Below are positions 7,676 through 16,910 of a stretch of DNA of 58,650 bases, piece by piece (the stretch's first letter is position 1; every line of letters begins with the position of its first letter). The position numbers and the translations under genes were made by a program. The stretch is taken from the NCBI GenBank assembly GCA_947631865.1, contig CANRNF010000008.1:1-58650 (forward strand), in the 5' to 3' direction. The notes below the pieces were generated by a model. The model saw only the letters and a program-made list of their open reading frames with translations, was not told the origin of the DNA and ran no database searches. This stretch comes from an uncultured Oscillospiraceae bacterium. GTDB taxonomy: Bacteria; Bacillota; Clostridia; Oscillospirales; Oscillospiraceae.

Positions 7676-9133
7676 TCAGTCCTCTATCACGTAGGGCACC
7701 GCGTCCGCCGGGATGGGACACACGTAGCCGTTTCCGTCCTTTGTCCTCTCAGCGAATTCCGTCTTGGCCAGATCGATGAGGCCGTGGTCCGCGAACAGAT
7801 CCGCCGCCGCGCCGGCCAGGACCTTGGCGGCGTAGAGCATGCCCTTGTGGCCGATGGAGGTGGCTCCGCAGGACACGTTCTGCCAGGAGTGGCCCGGGGA
7901 GCCGGAGGGCCAGGTGGCCGCGGTGATCTGGCTGGTGGGGGTGAGCTGGCTCACGTCGCCCACGTCCGTGGACCCGGGGGTGAACTCGTTGCTGGAATAA
8001 AAGGGCATGACGAAGTCGTTGATGGCCCGCTGGCCGCCGTCCGTCGTCGCCTTCACATAGGCCTTAATCTCCTCCGACCACATAGGGGCGTCGCCGGGGA
8101 GCTTATCCCGGGCGGGGAAGGTCTTCTTCAGGTCCTCAGCGAAGGCCCACTCCTCTTTCGTGTACTGGGGCAGCTGCGCGGCCAGCATATTGGCGTGCAG
8201 CACCTTCTCCAGCGCCGTGTTGGGCAGAAGGTCCGCCGTGCCGTCCACAAAGATGCGCTCGTAGGTGGTCTCCGTCATCATGGCCGCGCCCTGGGCGATC
8301 AGGTCCACCCGCCGCTGGAGCTCCAAGGTGTCCTTCACCTTCTGGGACCGGACCATGTACAGCACCGACGCGTGGGGCTGCACCACGTTGGGGGAGGCCC
8401 CGCCGCCGTCGATCATGGCATAGTGGACCCGGCCCTGGGGCGGCATGTGCTCCCGCAGGTACTGCACGCCTATGTTCATCAGTTCCACCGCGTCCAGGGC
8501 GGAGCGGCCGTCCTGGGGGTTGCCGGCAGCGTGGGCCGCCACGCCCTTGAACTTATACAGCACCTGGGTGCAGGAGTTGTTGGTGCCGGTCATGAGCTCG
8601 TTGGTGTCGCCGGGGTGCCAGCTGAGGGCACAGTCCAGCTCCTTCCACACCCCGTCCCGGGCCATGTACGCCTTGGCGGCGCCGCCCTCCTCGCCGGGGC
8701 AACCGTAGAAGGTCACCGTACCAGGCAGGCCGGTCTTCTGCAAAAAATCCTTCACGGCGCAGGCCGCCCCAAAGGCGCCGGCTCCCAGCAGATTGTGGCC
8801 GCAGCCGTGGCCGGAGCCGTTCTTCACCAGTTCCTCCCGCTGGACGCTGCCTCCCTTCTGGGAAAGGCCGGACAGGGCGTCGAACTCCCCCAGGATGCCG
8901 ATATGGGGCCGGCCGGAGCCATAGCTGCCGGAAAAGGCCGTCTCGATACCGGCGAGACCCTTCTCCACGGCGAAGCCCTCCTTCTCCAGGAGCTCTTCAT
9001 AGAGCGCCGCGGACTGGTGCTCCTTGAGGGACAGCTCCGCGTATCCCCAGACGCTGTTGGCCAGGTCGATATACTCCTGGGCGTGGGCGTCCACATAGGC
9101 CCCGATGGCCTTTTTTATCTCCTGCATATCCAT
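7676..9133 (-). CDS. M20-family amidohydrolase, AbgB-like
   Basis: A 485-residue M20 peptidase-like enzyme of the AbgB branch (p-aminobenzoyl-glutamate hydrolase subunit B and related aminoacylases). The dinuclear-zinc motif is visible as GHGCGHNLLGAG, followed by the PGEEGG segment with the catalytic glutamate pair. The start at 9133 is preferred over a longer frame because AAGGAGC sits just upstream. It is the last gene of an operon with an amino-acid ABC transporter, so it probably releases an amino acid from an imported N-acyl or peptide-like conjugate. The exact substrate is not visible. Confidence 0.8.
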   Translation of the reverse strand: MDMQEIKKAIGAYVDAHAQEYIDLANSVWGYAELSLKEHQSAALYEELLEKEGFAVEKGLAGIETAFSGSYGSGRPHIGILGEFDALSGLSQKGGSVQREELVKNGSGHGCGHNLLGAGAFGAACAVKDFLQKTGLPGTVTFYGCPGEEGGAAKAYMARDGVWKELDCALSWHPGDTNELMTGTNNSCTQVLYKFKGVAAHAAGNPQDGRSALDAVELMNIGVQYLREHMPPQGRVHYAMIDGGGASPNVVQPHASVLYMVRSQKVKDTLELQRRVDLIAQGAAMMTETTYERIFVDGTADLLPNTALEKVLHANMLAAQLPQYTKEEWAFAEDLKKTFPARDKLPGDAPMWSEEIKAYVKATTDGGQRAINDFVMPFYSSNEFTPGSTDVGDVSQLTPTSQITAATWPSGSPGHSWQNVSCGATSIGHKGMLYAAKVLAGAAADLFADHGLIDLAKTEFAERTKDGNGYVCPIPADAVPYVIED

Positions 9134-9195
9134 AACGCATGCTCCTTTTTGAGACGGCAAGGCCGTCCGGAAACGACGGCCTTGCAAGCATATTT

Positions 9196-9951
9196 TCAGT
9201 AGAGCACCTTGCTCAAAAATTCCTTGGTGCGGGGGTTCTGGGGGTTCTGGAAGACCTCGTCGGGCTTGCCGCTCTCGGCGATGACGCCCCCGTCCATGAA
9301 CAGCACCCGGTTGGACACCTCCCGGGCGAAGCCCATCTCATGGGTCACGATGACGGAGGTCATGCCCGTCTTCACCAAGCCCTTGATGACTTCCAGCACC
9401 TCGCCCACCATCTCCGGGTCCAGGGCGGAGGTGGGCTCGTCGAAGAGCATCACATCCGGCTCCATGGCCAGGGCCCGCACGATGGCGAGACGCTGCTTCT
9501 GGCCGCCGGAGAGACGGCTGGGGTGCTCGTTGGCCTTGTCGGCCAGACCCACCCGGTTCAGAAGCTCCATGGCCTTCTCATCCGCCTGCTTGGGGTCTAC
9601 CTTCTTCACCATGGTGGGGGCGATGGTGATGTTCTCTTTCACGGACAGGTGGGGGAACACGTTGAAGTGCTGGAACACCATGCCCATCTTCTGGCGGTGG
9701 AGGTTGATGTCCACTTTGGCGTTGGTGATCTCCACGCCCTCGAAGAAGATCTGGCCCTCCTCCGGGGTCTCCAGCAGGTTCAGGCAGCGCAGGAAGGTGC
9801 TCTTGCCGCCGCCGGAGGGGCCGATGATGGACACCACCTCGCCCTTATTGATGTGCTCGGTCACGCCCTTCAGGACGTGCAGCGGGGGCTTTCCCTCGAT
9901 CTGAAAGCTCTTGTGGAGGTTTTCCGTCCGTATCATTTCGGTATCAGTCAC
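9196..9951 (-). CDS. polar amino-acid ABC transporter ATPase (GlnQ/ArtP type)
   Basis: A 251-residue ATPase with Walker [10 protein letters not shown], signature LSGGQKQR and Walker [13 protein letters not shown], all intact. It powers import with the permease and binding protein encoded upstream. The start codon is GTG at 9951, overlapping the permease stop by 8 bp; an in-frame ATG five codons later is possible. Family and motif pattern match polar or basic amino-acid importers such as GlnQ, HisP and ArtP. Confidence 0.9.
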   Translation of the reverse strand: MTDTEMIRTENLHKSFQIEGKPPLHVLKGVTEHINKGEVVSIIGPSGGGKSTFLRCLNLLETPEEGQIFFEGVEITNAKVDINLHRQKMGMVFQHFNVFPHLSVKENITIAPTMVKKVDPKQADEKAMELLNRVGLADKANEHPSRLSGGQKQRLAIVRALAMEPDVMLFDEPTSALDPEMVGEVLEVIKGLVKTGMTSVIVTHEMGFAREVSNRVLFMDGGVIAESGKPDEVFQNPQNPRTKEFLSKVLY

Positions 9952-10615
9952 TGGCCTTCAGCCTCCTCTCAAACACACCCAGCAGCCGGGTCAGCACGAA
10001 GTTCAGCACGAAATAGAGCACGCCCACGATGAACAGGCACTCCATGGTCAGGAAGGTGCGTCCCTTCACGATCAGGTAGCTGGTCATCAGCTCGCCCACG
10101 AAGAAGGTGGACGCCATGCTGGTCTCCTTGATGACGGTGACGAACTCGTTGCCCAGGGCGGGCAGGATGTTCTTGATGGCCTGGGGCAGGACGATCTTTA
10201 TCATGGTCTGCTTGCCGTTCATGCCCAGGCTCCGGGCCGCCTCGGTCTGGCCCCGGTCCACCGCCTGGATGCCGGAGCGGAATATCTCCGATACATAGCA
10301 GGCGGAGTTTATCACCAAGGCCACGCCGATGCTCACGATCTCCGGCACGTTGAAGGGCAGGATCTGGGGCACCAGGAAATAGCCTATGTACAGCTGCAGC
10401 AGCATGGGCGTGCCGCGGACGATCTCCACGATGGCCATGACCAGCCAGTTCAGGGGCTTGAACTTCGCCATGCGCCCCAGGCACAGGAACACGCCAAAGA
10501 TGGAGCCGGCGGCCACCGTCACGAAGGACAGCAGCAGCGTGTAGCCCACGCCGGTGATGAGAAACACCCGCCAGTAGTCATGCAGTATTTTTACGATGTT
10601 ATTGAAGTATTCCAA
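9944..10615 (-). CDS. amino-acid ABC transporter permease (HisM/GlnP type)
   Basis: A ~223-residue permease with about five membrane segments and the conserved cytoplasmic EAA loop ([18 protein letters not shown]). I place the start at TTG 10615 because AGGAGG lies 7 bases upstream; an ATG at 10654 would add 13 residues without a ribosome binding site and would read through the upstream hairpin. It is the only permease gene here, so the channel is probably a homodimer. Confidence 0.87.
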   Translation of the reverse strand: MEYFNNIVKILHDYWRVFLITGVGYTLLLSFVTVAAGSIFGVFLCLGRMAKFKPLNWLVMAIVEIVRGTPMLLQLYIGYFLVPQILPFNVPEIVSIGVALVINSACYVSEIFRSGIQAVDRGQTEAARSLGMNGKQTMIKIVLPQAIKNILPALGNEFVTVIKETSMASTFFVGELMTSYLIVKGRTFLTMECLFIVGVLYFVLNFVLTRLLGVFERRLKASD

Positions 10616-10653
10616 AAACGGACCTCCTCTTTCCTGTCGGCGGCCGGCATGCA

Positions 10654-10685
10654 AAGCGCATGGCCGGGATTCCGGCCATGCGCTT
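10654..10685 (-). terminator. intra-operon hairpin between binding protein and permease
   Basis: AAGCGCATGGCCG (10654-10666) and CGGCCATGCGCTT (10673-10685) form a perfect 13-bp stem with a 6-nt loop. The T run is short. Such hairpins usually stabilise or partly terminate the mRNA, so that the binding protein is made in excess over the permease. Confidence 0.7.
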
Positions 10686-10699
10686 ATTGAACCGGGAGA

Positions 10700-11593
10700 T
10701 TATTCGGCAGCGGCCTCTTCGCCTTCGGCCTCCTCGGCGGGGGCCTCCTCCTCGACGATGGCGTTGCCCTCCTCGTCATAGGAGATATCCTCGGCGGTCT
10801 CGATGCCGGCCAGCTCCTTGGCGTCGGCATACCACTCGGCGTACAGGCCCTGCTCATAAGCCTGAGCAAGGATGGCGTTGACCTGCTCGGTCAGCTCGTC
10901 GGCGCCCTTCTTCAGAAGGATGACATTGTTCTCCTGCTCCTCGTCGATCTCGAAGAGGAAGCCGGTGAAGGCGATGGCGTCGTTGCTGGCGATGATGGCC
11001 TCGCCGTTGCCCTGGGCCACGGCGATGGCGTCATACTGGCCGTTCCGGAGGGCCTCAACGCCGGTGCCGATATCCACGAACTCCTTGATGGTGCAGTCCT
11101 CAGGCAGCTGGCTGGTGCACAGGTTGTACTGCAGGGAAGCGGTCTGGGCGCCCACGGTCAGGCCGGAGAAGTCCTCGGCGGTGGTCCACTCGCCCTCGTG
11201 CTCCTTCAGGGTGATGATGGCCTGCTGGGTCTCGTTGTCGCCGGCATAGTAGAAGTCGGACAGGTTGAAGTTCTCAGCGCGCTCGTCGGTCTTGGAGAAG
11301 CCGGAGATGGACATATCCACAGCACCGGTCTGCACGGCGGCCTGGCAGGCGTCGAAGCTCATGGGCTTGATGATGAGCTCTTTACCCATCTGCTCGGCGA
11401 TGTACTTGGCCAGAGTCACGTCAAAGCCAACGTACTGGTCCTGGCCGGTCTTGGAGGTGTCCACGAACTCCATGGGGGAGAAGTCGGGGCTCAGGGCCAC
11501 GGTCAGGGGCTCCTTCTCCTCATCGGCGGAGGCGACGACCGCCACGCTGGCGAGCATCAGAACGGCAAGGATCATAGAAAGGATCTTCTTCAT
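10700..11593 (-). CDS. extracellular amino-acid-binding protein of the ABC importer
   Basis: A 297-residue SBP_bac_3 protein. The start at 11593 follows GAGGAG and gives a typical signal peptide (MKKILSMILAVLMLASVAVV, then ASADEE). No lipobox cysteine is evident at the cleavage site, so how it is held at the surface is unclear. The two-lobed ligand domain shows the family pattern LTVALSPDFSPMEFVD and GFDVTLAKYIAEQMG. The C-terminus is unusually acidic (EEEAPAEEAEGEEAAAE), a low-complexity tail that could interact with the cell wall. It is the first gene of the operon and has a strong promoter. Confidence 0.88.
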   Translation of the reverse strand: MKKILSMILAVLMLASVAVVASADEEKEPLTVALSPDFSPMEFVDTSKTGQDQYVGFDVTLAKYIAEQMGKELIIKPMSFDACQAAVQTGAVDMSISGFSKTDERAENFNLSDFYYAGDNETQQAIITLKEHEGEWTTAEDFSGLTVGAQTASLQYNLCTSQLPEDCTIKEFVDIGTGVEALRNGQYDAIAVAQGNGEAIIASNDAIAFTGFLFEIDEEQENNVILLKKGADELTEQVNAILAQAYEQGLYAEWYADAKELAGIETAEDISYDEEGNAIVEEEAPAEEAEGEEAAAE

Positions 11594-11668
11594 GGTTTTA
11601 TACTCCTCGTAGAAAAAAGATTTGTCGATGTAGTTATCCATCGCTCGGTCAAACTTGATCGTGAGGCA

Positions 11669-11697
11669 AGTATAGTCCCATGCAGTCTCCATGTCAA
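11669..11697 (-). promoter_or_regulatory. sigma-A-type promoter of the amino-acid transporter operon
   Basis: TTGACA (minus strand, 11692-11697) and TATACT (11669-11674) are separated by 17 bp, about 75 bp before the binding-protein start. Confidence 0.8.
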
Positions 11698-11705
11698 CCC
11701 AAAAA

Positions 11706-11893
11706 TGAATTTTATTCGCAAAATCTGAATAGTTTATCTTTCCCGCACAAAGACCCGACCCGATTTTAGCCCTTGTTTTATGCACATTTTCACCAAACTA
11801 ACAACCTATTGCGCGAATTATTCATTCCAAAATGAATAATTCATTTCTTTTTGCCAAAATCGTCTATTCATCTAAAAATGAATATTCATGAAT
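11706..11893. promoter_or_regulatory. cluster of TGAAT/ATTCA half sites (ArgR/AhrC-like)
   Basis: Nine TGAAT or ATTCA half sites fall within 188 bp (11706, 11726, 11820, 11833, 11839, 11866, 11879, 11884, 11889). Two of them sit in a perfect 11-bp inverted repeat at 11816-11841. TGAAT...ATTCA is the half-site pattern of ArgR/AhrC boxes, but the spacing here is irregular. The nearest site abuts the -35 element. The segment is AT-rich and contains no gene. Confidence 0.45.
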
Positions 11894-11917
11894 AGCACCC
11901 GTTTTAGCCATAAATAT

Positions 11918-11977
11918 GGCTCCCTCGTCAGAGGGAGCCTTTAAAAACTGTAGGGCGCGTTTCGCAACGCGCCCTAC
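11918..11977. terminator. two adjacent hairpins in the intergenic region
   Basis: GGCTCCCTC/GAGGGAGCC (11918-11939, followed by TTT) and GTAGGGCGCGT/ACGCGCCCTAC (11950-11977) are perfect stems. They lie just beyond the aldo/keto reductase stop and may serve as terminators for the minus strand, or be copies of interspersed palindromes. Confidence 0.55.
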
Positions 11978-11997
11978 CACTCAATTATGATATGTAA

Positions 11998-13113
11998 TTA
12001 CTTCTCCAGCATCTCCGCGCACTTCTTGAGGTTCTCGATCACGGGGATGTGCTGGGGGCAGGCCCGCTCGCACTGGCCGCAGGCGATGCAGTCCGAGGCC
12101 TTTCCGGCCTCTTTCACCGCGGCGGCGTAGGCCTCCTCCGCCTGGGCCATCTGGCCGCCGGAGAGCTGCTTGTTGGCGGCGGCGAAGATGTCGGGTATGG
12201 GGATATTCTGCGGACAGCCCTCGGTGCAGTAATGGCACGCCGTGCAGGGGATGGCGGCAGAGTTGCCCAGTATCTTCTGGGCCTGGGCGATGATCCGCTG
12301 TTCCTCGTCGTTCAGGGGCTGGAAATCACCCATCACGGAGAGATTGTTTTCCATCTGCTCCATATTGCTCATGCCGGACAGGACCGTCACCACCCCGTCC
12401 AGGCTGGCGGCGAAGCGGATGGCCCAGGAGGCGCAGGAGGCGTCGGGAGCGTAGTCTCTGAAGAGCTTTTTGACCTCCTCCGGCGGGTCGGCCAGGCGGC
12501 CGCCTTTCACCGGCTCCATGATGACCACGCCCTTATCGTGCTTGCGGGCCACTTCATAGTTGGCCCGGCTCACCACATCCGGATTCTCCCAGTCGGCGTA
12601 GTTGATCTGCAGCTGGACGAATTCCACCTCCGGGTGGTCGGTGAGGAGCTGGTCCAGCAGGGCGGGCTTTCCGTGGAAGGAAAAGCCAACGTGCTTGATG
12701 AGGCCCTGCTCCTTCTTCTCCAGGACGAAGTCCCACAGGTGGAACTTGTCGTAGCGACGGACGTTGTTCTCCTGGAGGGCGTGGAGCAGGTAGTGGTCGA
12801 AGTACCCTGCCCCGGACCGCTCCAGGGAGGTGGCGAACTGCTTTTTCGCGGCCCGCTCCGTCACCGCGATACCGGCGTTCAGCTTGCTGGCTAAGAGGAA
12901 GCTCTCCCGGGGATGCCGGTCCACGATGGCCTTCTTCGCCGCGGCCTCGGAGCCGGGATAGACAAAGGCGGTGTCCAGATAGGTGAACCCGGCGGCCAGG
13001 AATTTGTCCGCCATGGCCCCGGTCTGTTCCACGTCGATGCTTACGCCCTTTTTGGGCAGGCGCATGAGCCCAAAGCCCAGCTTGGGGATATTTTTGCCGT
13101 AATAGTCTGCCAT
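11998..13113 (-). CDS. aldo/keto reductase with C-terminal 2x[4Fe-4S] ferredoxin domain
   Basis: A 371-residue protein. The AKR barrel spans about 1-275, with the nicotinamide-site segment YLDTAFVYPGSE. Two cluster motifs follow: CTACHYCTEGCP and CIACGQCERACP. The family links an NAD(P)H-type barrel to iron-sulfur clusters, common in anaerobes and suited to electron transfer to ferredoxin or flavoproteins. The start has GGAGGT upstream. The physiological substrate is unknown. It stands alone between the transporter operon and the M18 gene. Confidence 0.85.
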   Translation of the reverse strand: MADYYGKNIPKLGFGLMRLPKKGVSIDVEQTGAMADKFLAAGFTYLDTAFVYPGSEAAAKKAIVDRHPRESFLLASKLNAGIAVTERAAKKQFATSLERSGAGYFDHYLLHALQENNVRRYDKFHLWDFVLEKKEQGLIKHVGFSFHGKPALLDQLLTDHPEVEFVQLQINYADWENPDVVSRANYEVARKHDKGVVIMEPVKGGRLADPPEEVKKLFRDYAPDASCASWAIRFAASLDGVVTVLSGMSNMEQMENNLSVMGDFQPLNDEEQRIIAQAQKILGNSAAIPCTACHYCTEGCPQNIPIPDIFAAANKQLSGGQMAQAEEAYAAAVKEAGKASDCIACGQCERACPQHIPVIENLKKCAEMLEK

Positions 13114-13134
13114 TGGGGGACCTCCTGTAGTATT

Positions 13135-14520
13135 TTAGTTTTTGGCGTTGTAGGCCGCCTTCATGCACTTATAGGTCATATAGCAGTCGAACTTGGAAGT
13201 GGTCTCAAAGGGGGCGTGCATGCTGAGCACGGGCACCCCCGCGTCGATGGTGTCGATGTCCCGGTCGGCCATATAGAGGGCCACCGTGCCGCCGCCGCCC
13301 TGGTCCACCTTGCCCAGCTCGCACATCTGCCAGGTCACGCCGCCCTCGTCGCACAGGCGGCGCAGATAGCCCACCAGCTCGGCCGAGGCGTCGCTGGCCC
13401 CGGACTTGCCCCGGGAACCGGTGTACTTGCAGAAGGCCACGCCGTAGTTGATGCGGGAGGCGTTCTGCTTCTCGCTGACCTCGGGGTACATGGGGTCCAG
13501 GGCCGCCGTCACGTCCGCGGACACGCAGAAGCTGTGGGAGAAGGCCTCCTGCACGGAGCAGGCGCCGCCGCAGAGCTTTTCGATGAACCGCTCGAAGGCC
13601 CGGCTCTGCATGCCGGACACACCCATGGAGCCGATCTCCTCCTTGTCCGCCAGGATGCACACCGCCGTGCGCTCCGGGTCCTCCGTCTCCAGCACGGCCG
13701 CCAGCTCCGCGTAGGCGCAGACCCGGTCGTCCTGGCCGTAGCCGCCGATGAGGCTCCGGTCCAGGCCCAGCTCCCGCACCTGGAAGGCGGGCACCGCCTC
13801 CAGCTCGGCGGAGATAAGGTCCGCCTCGGTGATGCCGTATCGGTCATTGAGAAGGCTCATGATAGCAAGCTTCACCCGGTCGGAGCCCTCCCCGGCGTAG
13901 GGCACGCTGCCCGCCAGGATGCAGAGCTTCTCCCCCTCTATGCCCTTGGCCAGGGTCTTCTGCATCTGATCCGCGGCCAGGTGGGGCAGAAGGTCCGTGA
14001 TCACGAACTGGGGGTCGTCCGGTTCCCGGCCGATCACCACCTCTTGGGCGGTGCCGTCTTTGAGGGCCACCACGCCGTGGATCTCCAGGGGGATGGCCGT
14101 CCACTGGTATTTCTTGATGCCGCCGTAATAGTGGGTGCGGAAGTAGCCCAGCTCCGAGTCCTCGAAAAGGGGCAGCTGCTTCAGGTCCAGACGGGGCGCG
14201 TCCACGTGGGCCGCCTCCACCACGAATCCGGCGCTCATGGGCTTTTTCCCGCCCACGGCCAGCAGCAGGGCCTTGCCCCGGTTGCTCCAGTACACCTTCT
14301 GCCCCGGCTGGATGGGGCCGTCAAGGCTCTCCGCGCTGACGAAGCCCGCGGCCTCCGCCAGCTTCACCGCCTCCTTCACCGCCTCCCGCTCCGTGCGGGC
14401 GGCATCCAGATAGCGCATATACCCCCGGCAGTAGTCCTCCAGGGCCAGCCGCTCCCCGGCATCCATCAGGTCATAGCCGTTCTTCTGCTGGTAAAGCAGC
14501 GCCTTTTTCATCTCGTCCAT
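13135..14520 (-). CDS. M18-family aminopeptidase
   Basis: A 461-residue cytosolic zinc aminopeptidase of the M18 (aspartyl aminopeptidase) family. Motifs include AAHVDAPRLDLK with a metal-binding histidine and aspartate, the catalytic pair in DKEEIGSMG, and a C-terminal histidine in LSMHAPFE. It trims N-terminal residues from peptides. It starts 3 bp after the TsaC-CoaE fusion, so it probably belongs to the prfA operon. Confidence 0.88.
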   Translation of the reverse strand: MDEMKKALLYQQKNGYDLMDAGERLALEDYCRGYMRYLDAARTEREAVKEAVKLAEAAGFVSAESLDGPIQPGQKVYWSNRGKALLLAVGGKKPMSAGFVVEAAHVDAPRLDLKQLPLFEDSELGYFRTHYYGGIKKYQWTAIPLEIHGVVALKDGTAQEVVIGREPDDPQFVITDLLPHLAADQMQKTLAKGIEGEKLCILAGSVPYAGEGSDRVKLAIMSLLNDRYGITEADLISAELEAVPAFQVRELGLDRSLIGGYGQDDRVCAYAELAAVLETEDPERTAVCILADKEEIGSMGVSGMQSRAFERFIEKLCGGACSVQEAFSHSFCVSADVTAALDPMYPEVSEKQNASRINYGVAFCKYTGSRGKSGASDASAELVGYLRRLCDEGGVTWQMCELGKVDQGGGGTVALYMADRDIDTIDAGVPVLSMHAPFETTSKFDCYMTYKCMKAAYNAKN

Positions 14521-14523
14521 GGT

Positions 14524-15729
14524 CTATCCCTCCAAGATTTTTTGAAACAATTTATCGCAGGCCCGCCGGAAGTCCTCCCGGCTGCCGTCGTTGTGCAAAA
14601 TATGGCCGCAGTGCTCTATGAAAAAGCTATCCGGTTTCTGAGCCCGGATGCGTTTGAGGGCGTAGTCCATGCTCACGCCCTCCCGGGCCACCAGCCGCGC
14701 GGCCCTCACGTCCTCCGGCGCCAACACGCCCACCAGCTGGTCCAGACGGCTCTCCGCCTCCGTACCGATGAGGTTGATGGCGTCAATGGCGGCGTATCGC
14801 CCGCCGGAGGCGGCGAACTGCGCCAGCCGCTCGTCCAGCTCCTCCACCACATGGTGGATGGTGATCCGGTCCAGGTCCGCCAGGGCGGCGGGGTCGGAAA
14901 ACACCAGGTTGCCCAGCTTCTTGCGCTGGAGAACGCCATTCTCTACCGCGCCGGGGAACCGGGCGGCGATGGCGTCCAGCATGGGTCCGCCTTTTTCGCA
15001 CAGCTCGTGGTACACCGCGTCCGCGTCCAGCACCAGCGCGCCCATGGCCTCCAGCGATTCCAATGCCGTGGTCTTGCCCGCCCCGGTGCCGCCGGTGACC
15101 CCCACCACCGTGAGGCTGTCTACCAGCGCCCGGCGGATATCCTCTTCCGCCAGCGCCCCCCGGCGCAGGATGCGGTAGGGCGATACCGTCAGGTCGATGA
15201 TGGTGCTCTCCGTGCCGATGCCGCAGGGGCCGCCGTCGATGACGGCCTCTATTTTCCCGTCAAAATAGGCCAGCACGTCCTCCGCGGTCTTGGGGCTGGG
15301 GGCCCCGGAGAGGTTGGCGGAGGGAGCCGCCAGGGGTACGCCCGCCAGTTTCAATAGTTCCAGCGTTTTGGGCGAATCCGGACACCTGAGCCCCACTGTG
15401 GCCCCACCTGCCAGGACGATTTCCGGTATTTTTTGGTCTGCTTCCACCACTATGGTCAGCGGGCCGGGCCAGAATTTCTCCGCCAGCACCCGGGCGCCCC
15501 GGGGGACATTCCGCCCGTACACGTCCAGGGCCTCGGGGCCCGGCACCATCAGGCTCAGGGGCTTGGCCGCGGGCCGGCCCTTCACCTCGTATATCCTCTC
15601 CACGGCGGCTGCGTCCAGGCCGTTGGCGGCCAGGCCGTACACCGTTTCCGTGGGCACGGCCACCATGCCCCCGGCGCGGATGAGCTCCGCCGCCCGGGCG
15701 ATGTCAGCCGTGATGTGCTCCGTCTTCAA
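14524..15729 (-). CDS. tsaC-coaE: fusion: TsaC/Sua5 threonylcarbamoyl-AMP synthase + CoaE dephospho-CoA kinase
   Basis: One uninterrupted 401-residue frame. Residues 1-200 are a YrdC/TsaC domain (MVAVPTETVYGLAAN, KPLSL, APSANLSG), which makes threonylcarbamoyl-AMP for the t6A tRNA modification. Residues 207-401 are a dephospho-CoA kinase (P-loop GGTGAGKT at 213-220, LVLDADAVYHEL), the last step of CoA synthesis. The usual CoaE P-loop has GIGSGKS; the T and A seen here are variants. The gene overlaps prfA by ATGA. Linkage of TsaC with prfA is common in bacteria; physical fusion to CoaE is not. Confidence 0.9.
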   Translation of the reverse strand: MKTEHITADIARAAELIRAGGMVAVPTETVYGLAANGLDAAAVERIYEVKGRPAAKPLSLMVPGPEALDVYGRNVPRGARVLAEKFWPGPLTIVVEADQKIPEIVLAGGATVGLRCPDSPKTLELLKLAGVPLAAPSANLSGAPSPKTAEDVLAYFDGKIEAVIDGGPCGIGTESTIIDLTVSPYRILRRGALAEEDIRRALVDSLTVVGVTGGTGAGKTTALESLEAMGALVLDADAVYHELCEKGGPMLDAIAARFPGAVENGVLQRKKLGNLVFSDPAALADLDRITIHHVVEELDERLAQFAASGGRYAAIDAINLIGTEAESRLDQLVGVLAPEDVRAARLVAREGVSMDYALKRIRAQKPDSFFIEHCGHILHNDGSREDFRRACDKLFQKILEG

Positions 15730-16796
15730 GCCCGCTCCTCCTCTTGTAAGCGCTCCGCCTGGTCCGCCGTGACCAGCGCGTCGATGATCTCGTCCAGGTC
15801 CCCGTTCATCACCGCGTCGATGCGGTAGATGGTGAGGCCGATGCGATGGTCCGTGACCCGGCCTTGGGGGAAGTTGTAGGTGCGGATGCGCTCGTTGCGC
15901 ATGCCGGTGCCCACCTGGCTGCGGCGCTCGTCGGCCCGCTCTGCGGCCTGCTTATCCCGCTCCGCCTGGGCCAGCCGGGAGGCCAGGATGGACAGCGCCC
16001 GGGCCTTGTTCTTATACTGGCTGCGCTCGTCCTGGCATTCCACCACCGTGCCGGTGGGGATGTGGGTCACCCGGATGGCGCTGGAGGTCTTGTTCACCTT
16101 CTGCCCCCCAGCGCCGGAGGAGCGGAACACGTCGATGCGCACCTGGCTCATGTCCAGCTCGTACTCCGTCTCGTCCGCCTCCGGCAGCACCGCCACCGTG
16201 GCGGTGGAGGTGTGGACCCGGCCCTGGGTCTCCGTCTCCGGGACCCGCTGGACCCTGTGGACGCCGCTCTCGAATTTGAAGCGGGACCAGGCGCCCTCGC
16301 CCTCCACCACGAAGCTGATCTCCTTGATGCCGCCCAGGTCCGTCTCGTTGATGTTGGCGATGGACACTGTCCAGCCCCGGCTCTCGGCGTACATGGAATA
16401 CATCCGGTAGAGGCTGGCGGCGAACAGGGCCGACTCCTCGCCCCCCACGCCGCCCCGTATCTCCACGATGACGTTCTTGCCGTCGTTGGGGTCGCGGGGC
16501 AGCAGCAGCGTCTTCAGCTTCCGCTCCGCTTCCGGCAATGCCTCCCGGGCGTCGTCCAGCTCCTGCCGGGCCAGGGTGCGCAGTTCCGGGTCCTCCTCGG
16601 CCAGCATCCCCTCCGCCTCGGCGGCCGCGGCCCGCAGGCGCTTTACCTCCCGCCAGGCCTCCACCACCGGTTCCAGGTCCTTCCGCTCTTTGGCAAGGGC
16701 GCCGTACAGCCCCGGCTCAGCGTAGGTGTCCGGGTCCTCCATCCGGGCGGAGAGCTTATCGTATTTATCTTCGATGAGTGTTAGTTTTTCGTCCAT
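15726..16796 (-). CDS. prfA: peptide chain release factor 1
   Basis: A 356-residue class I release factor that reads UAA and UAG. The peptidyl-tRNA hydrolysis motif GGQ is at 230-232 and the codon-recognition P-x-T-type motif is PET at 186-188, marking RF1 rather than RF2. Full length for the family. The stop overlaps the start of the TsaC-CoaE fusion. Confidence 0.96.
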   Translation of the reverse strand: MDEKLTLIEDKYDKLSARMEDPDTYAEPGLYGALAKERKDLEPVVEAWREVKRLRAAAAEAEGMLAEEDPELRTLARQELDDAREALPEAERKLKTLLLPRDPNDGKNVIVEIRGGVGGEESALFAASLYRMYSMYAESRGWTVSIANINETDLGGIKEISFVVEGEGAWSRFKFESGVHRVQRVPETETQGRVHTSTATVAVLPEADETEYELDMSQVRIDVFRSSGAGGQKVNKTSSAIRVTHIPTGTVVECQDERSQYKNKARALSILASRLAQAERDKQAAERADERRSQVGTGMRNERIRTYNFPQGRVTDHRIGLTIYRIDAVMNGDLDEIIDALVTADQAERLQEEERA

Positions 16797-16910
16797 TCGT
16801 CGTCACAAGCTACACATCCCTCGCTCCGGCGCAAGCGCCAGAGCTCGTCCGTTCCGCTGCTCCTCCTCTCCCCACGCGACCCGCTTCGCTGGGCTCGCGC
16901 GGGGACCCCA

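Noticed and set aside
7583..9202. Long plus-strand open frames opposite the M20, M18, capsid, GT4/FeoB and metH genes (for example 7583-9202, 12913-15357, 34380-37007, 43039-45000, 49979-51694)
   Set aside because: They mirror well-recognised genes on the other strand, have GC-driven low-complexity products rich in His, Gly and Arg, and match no family.
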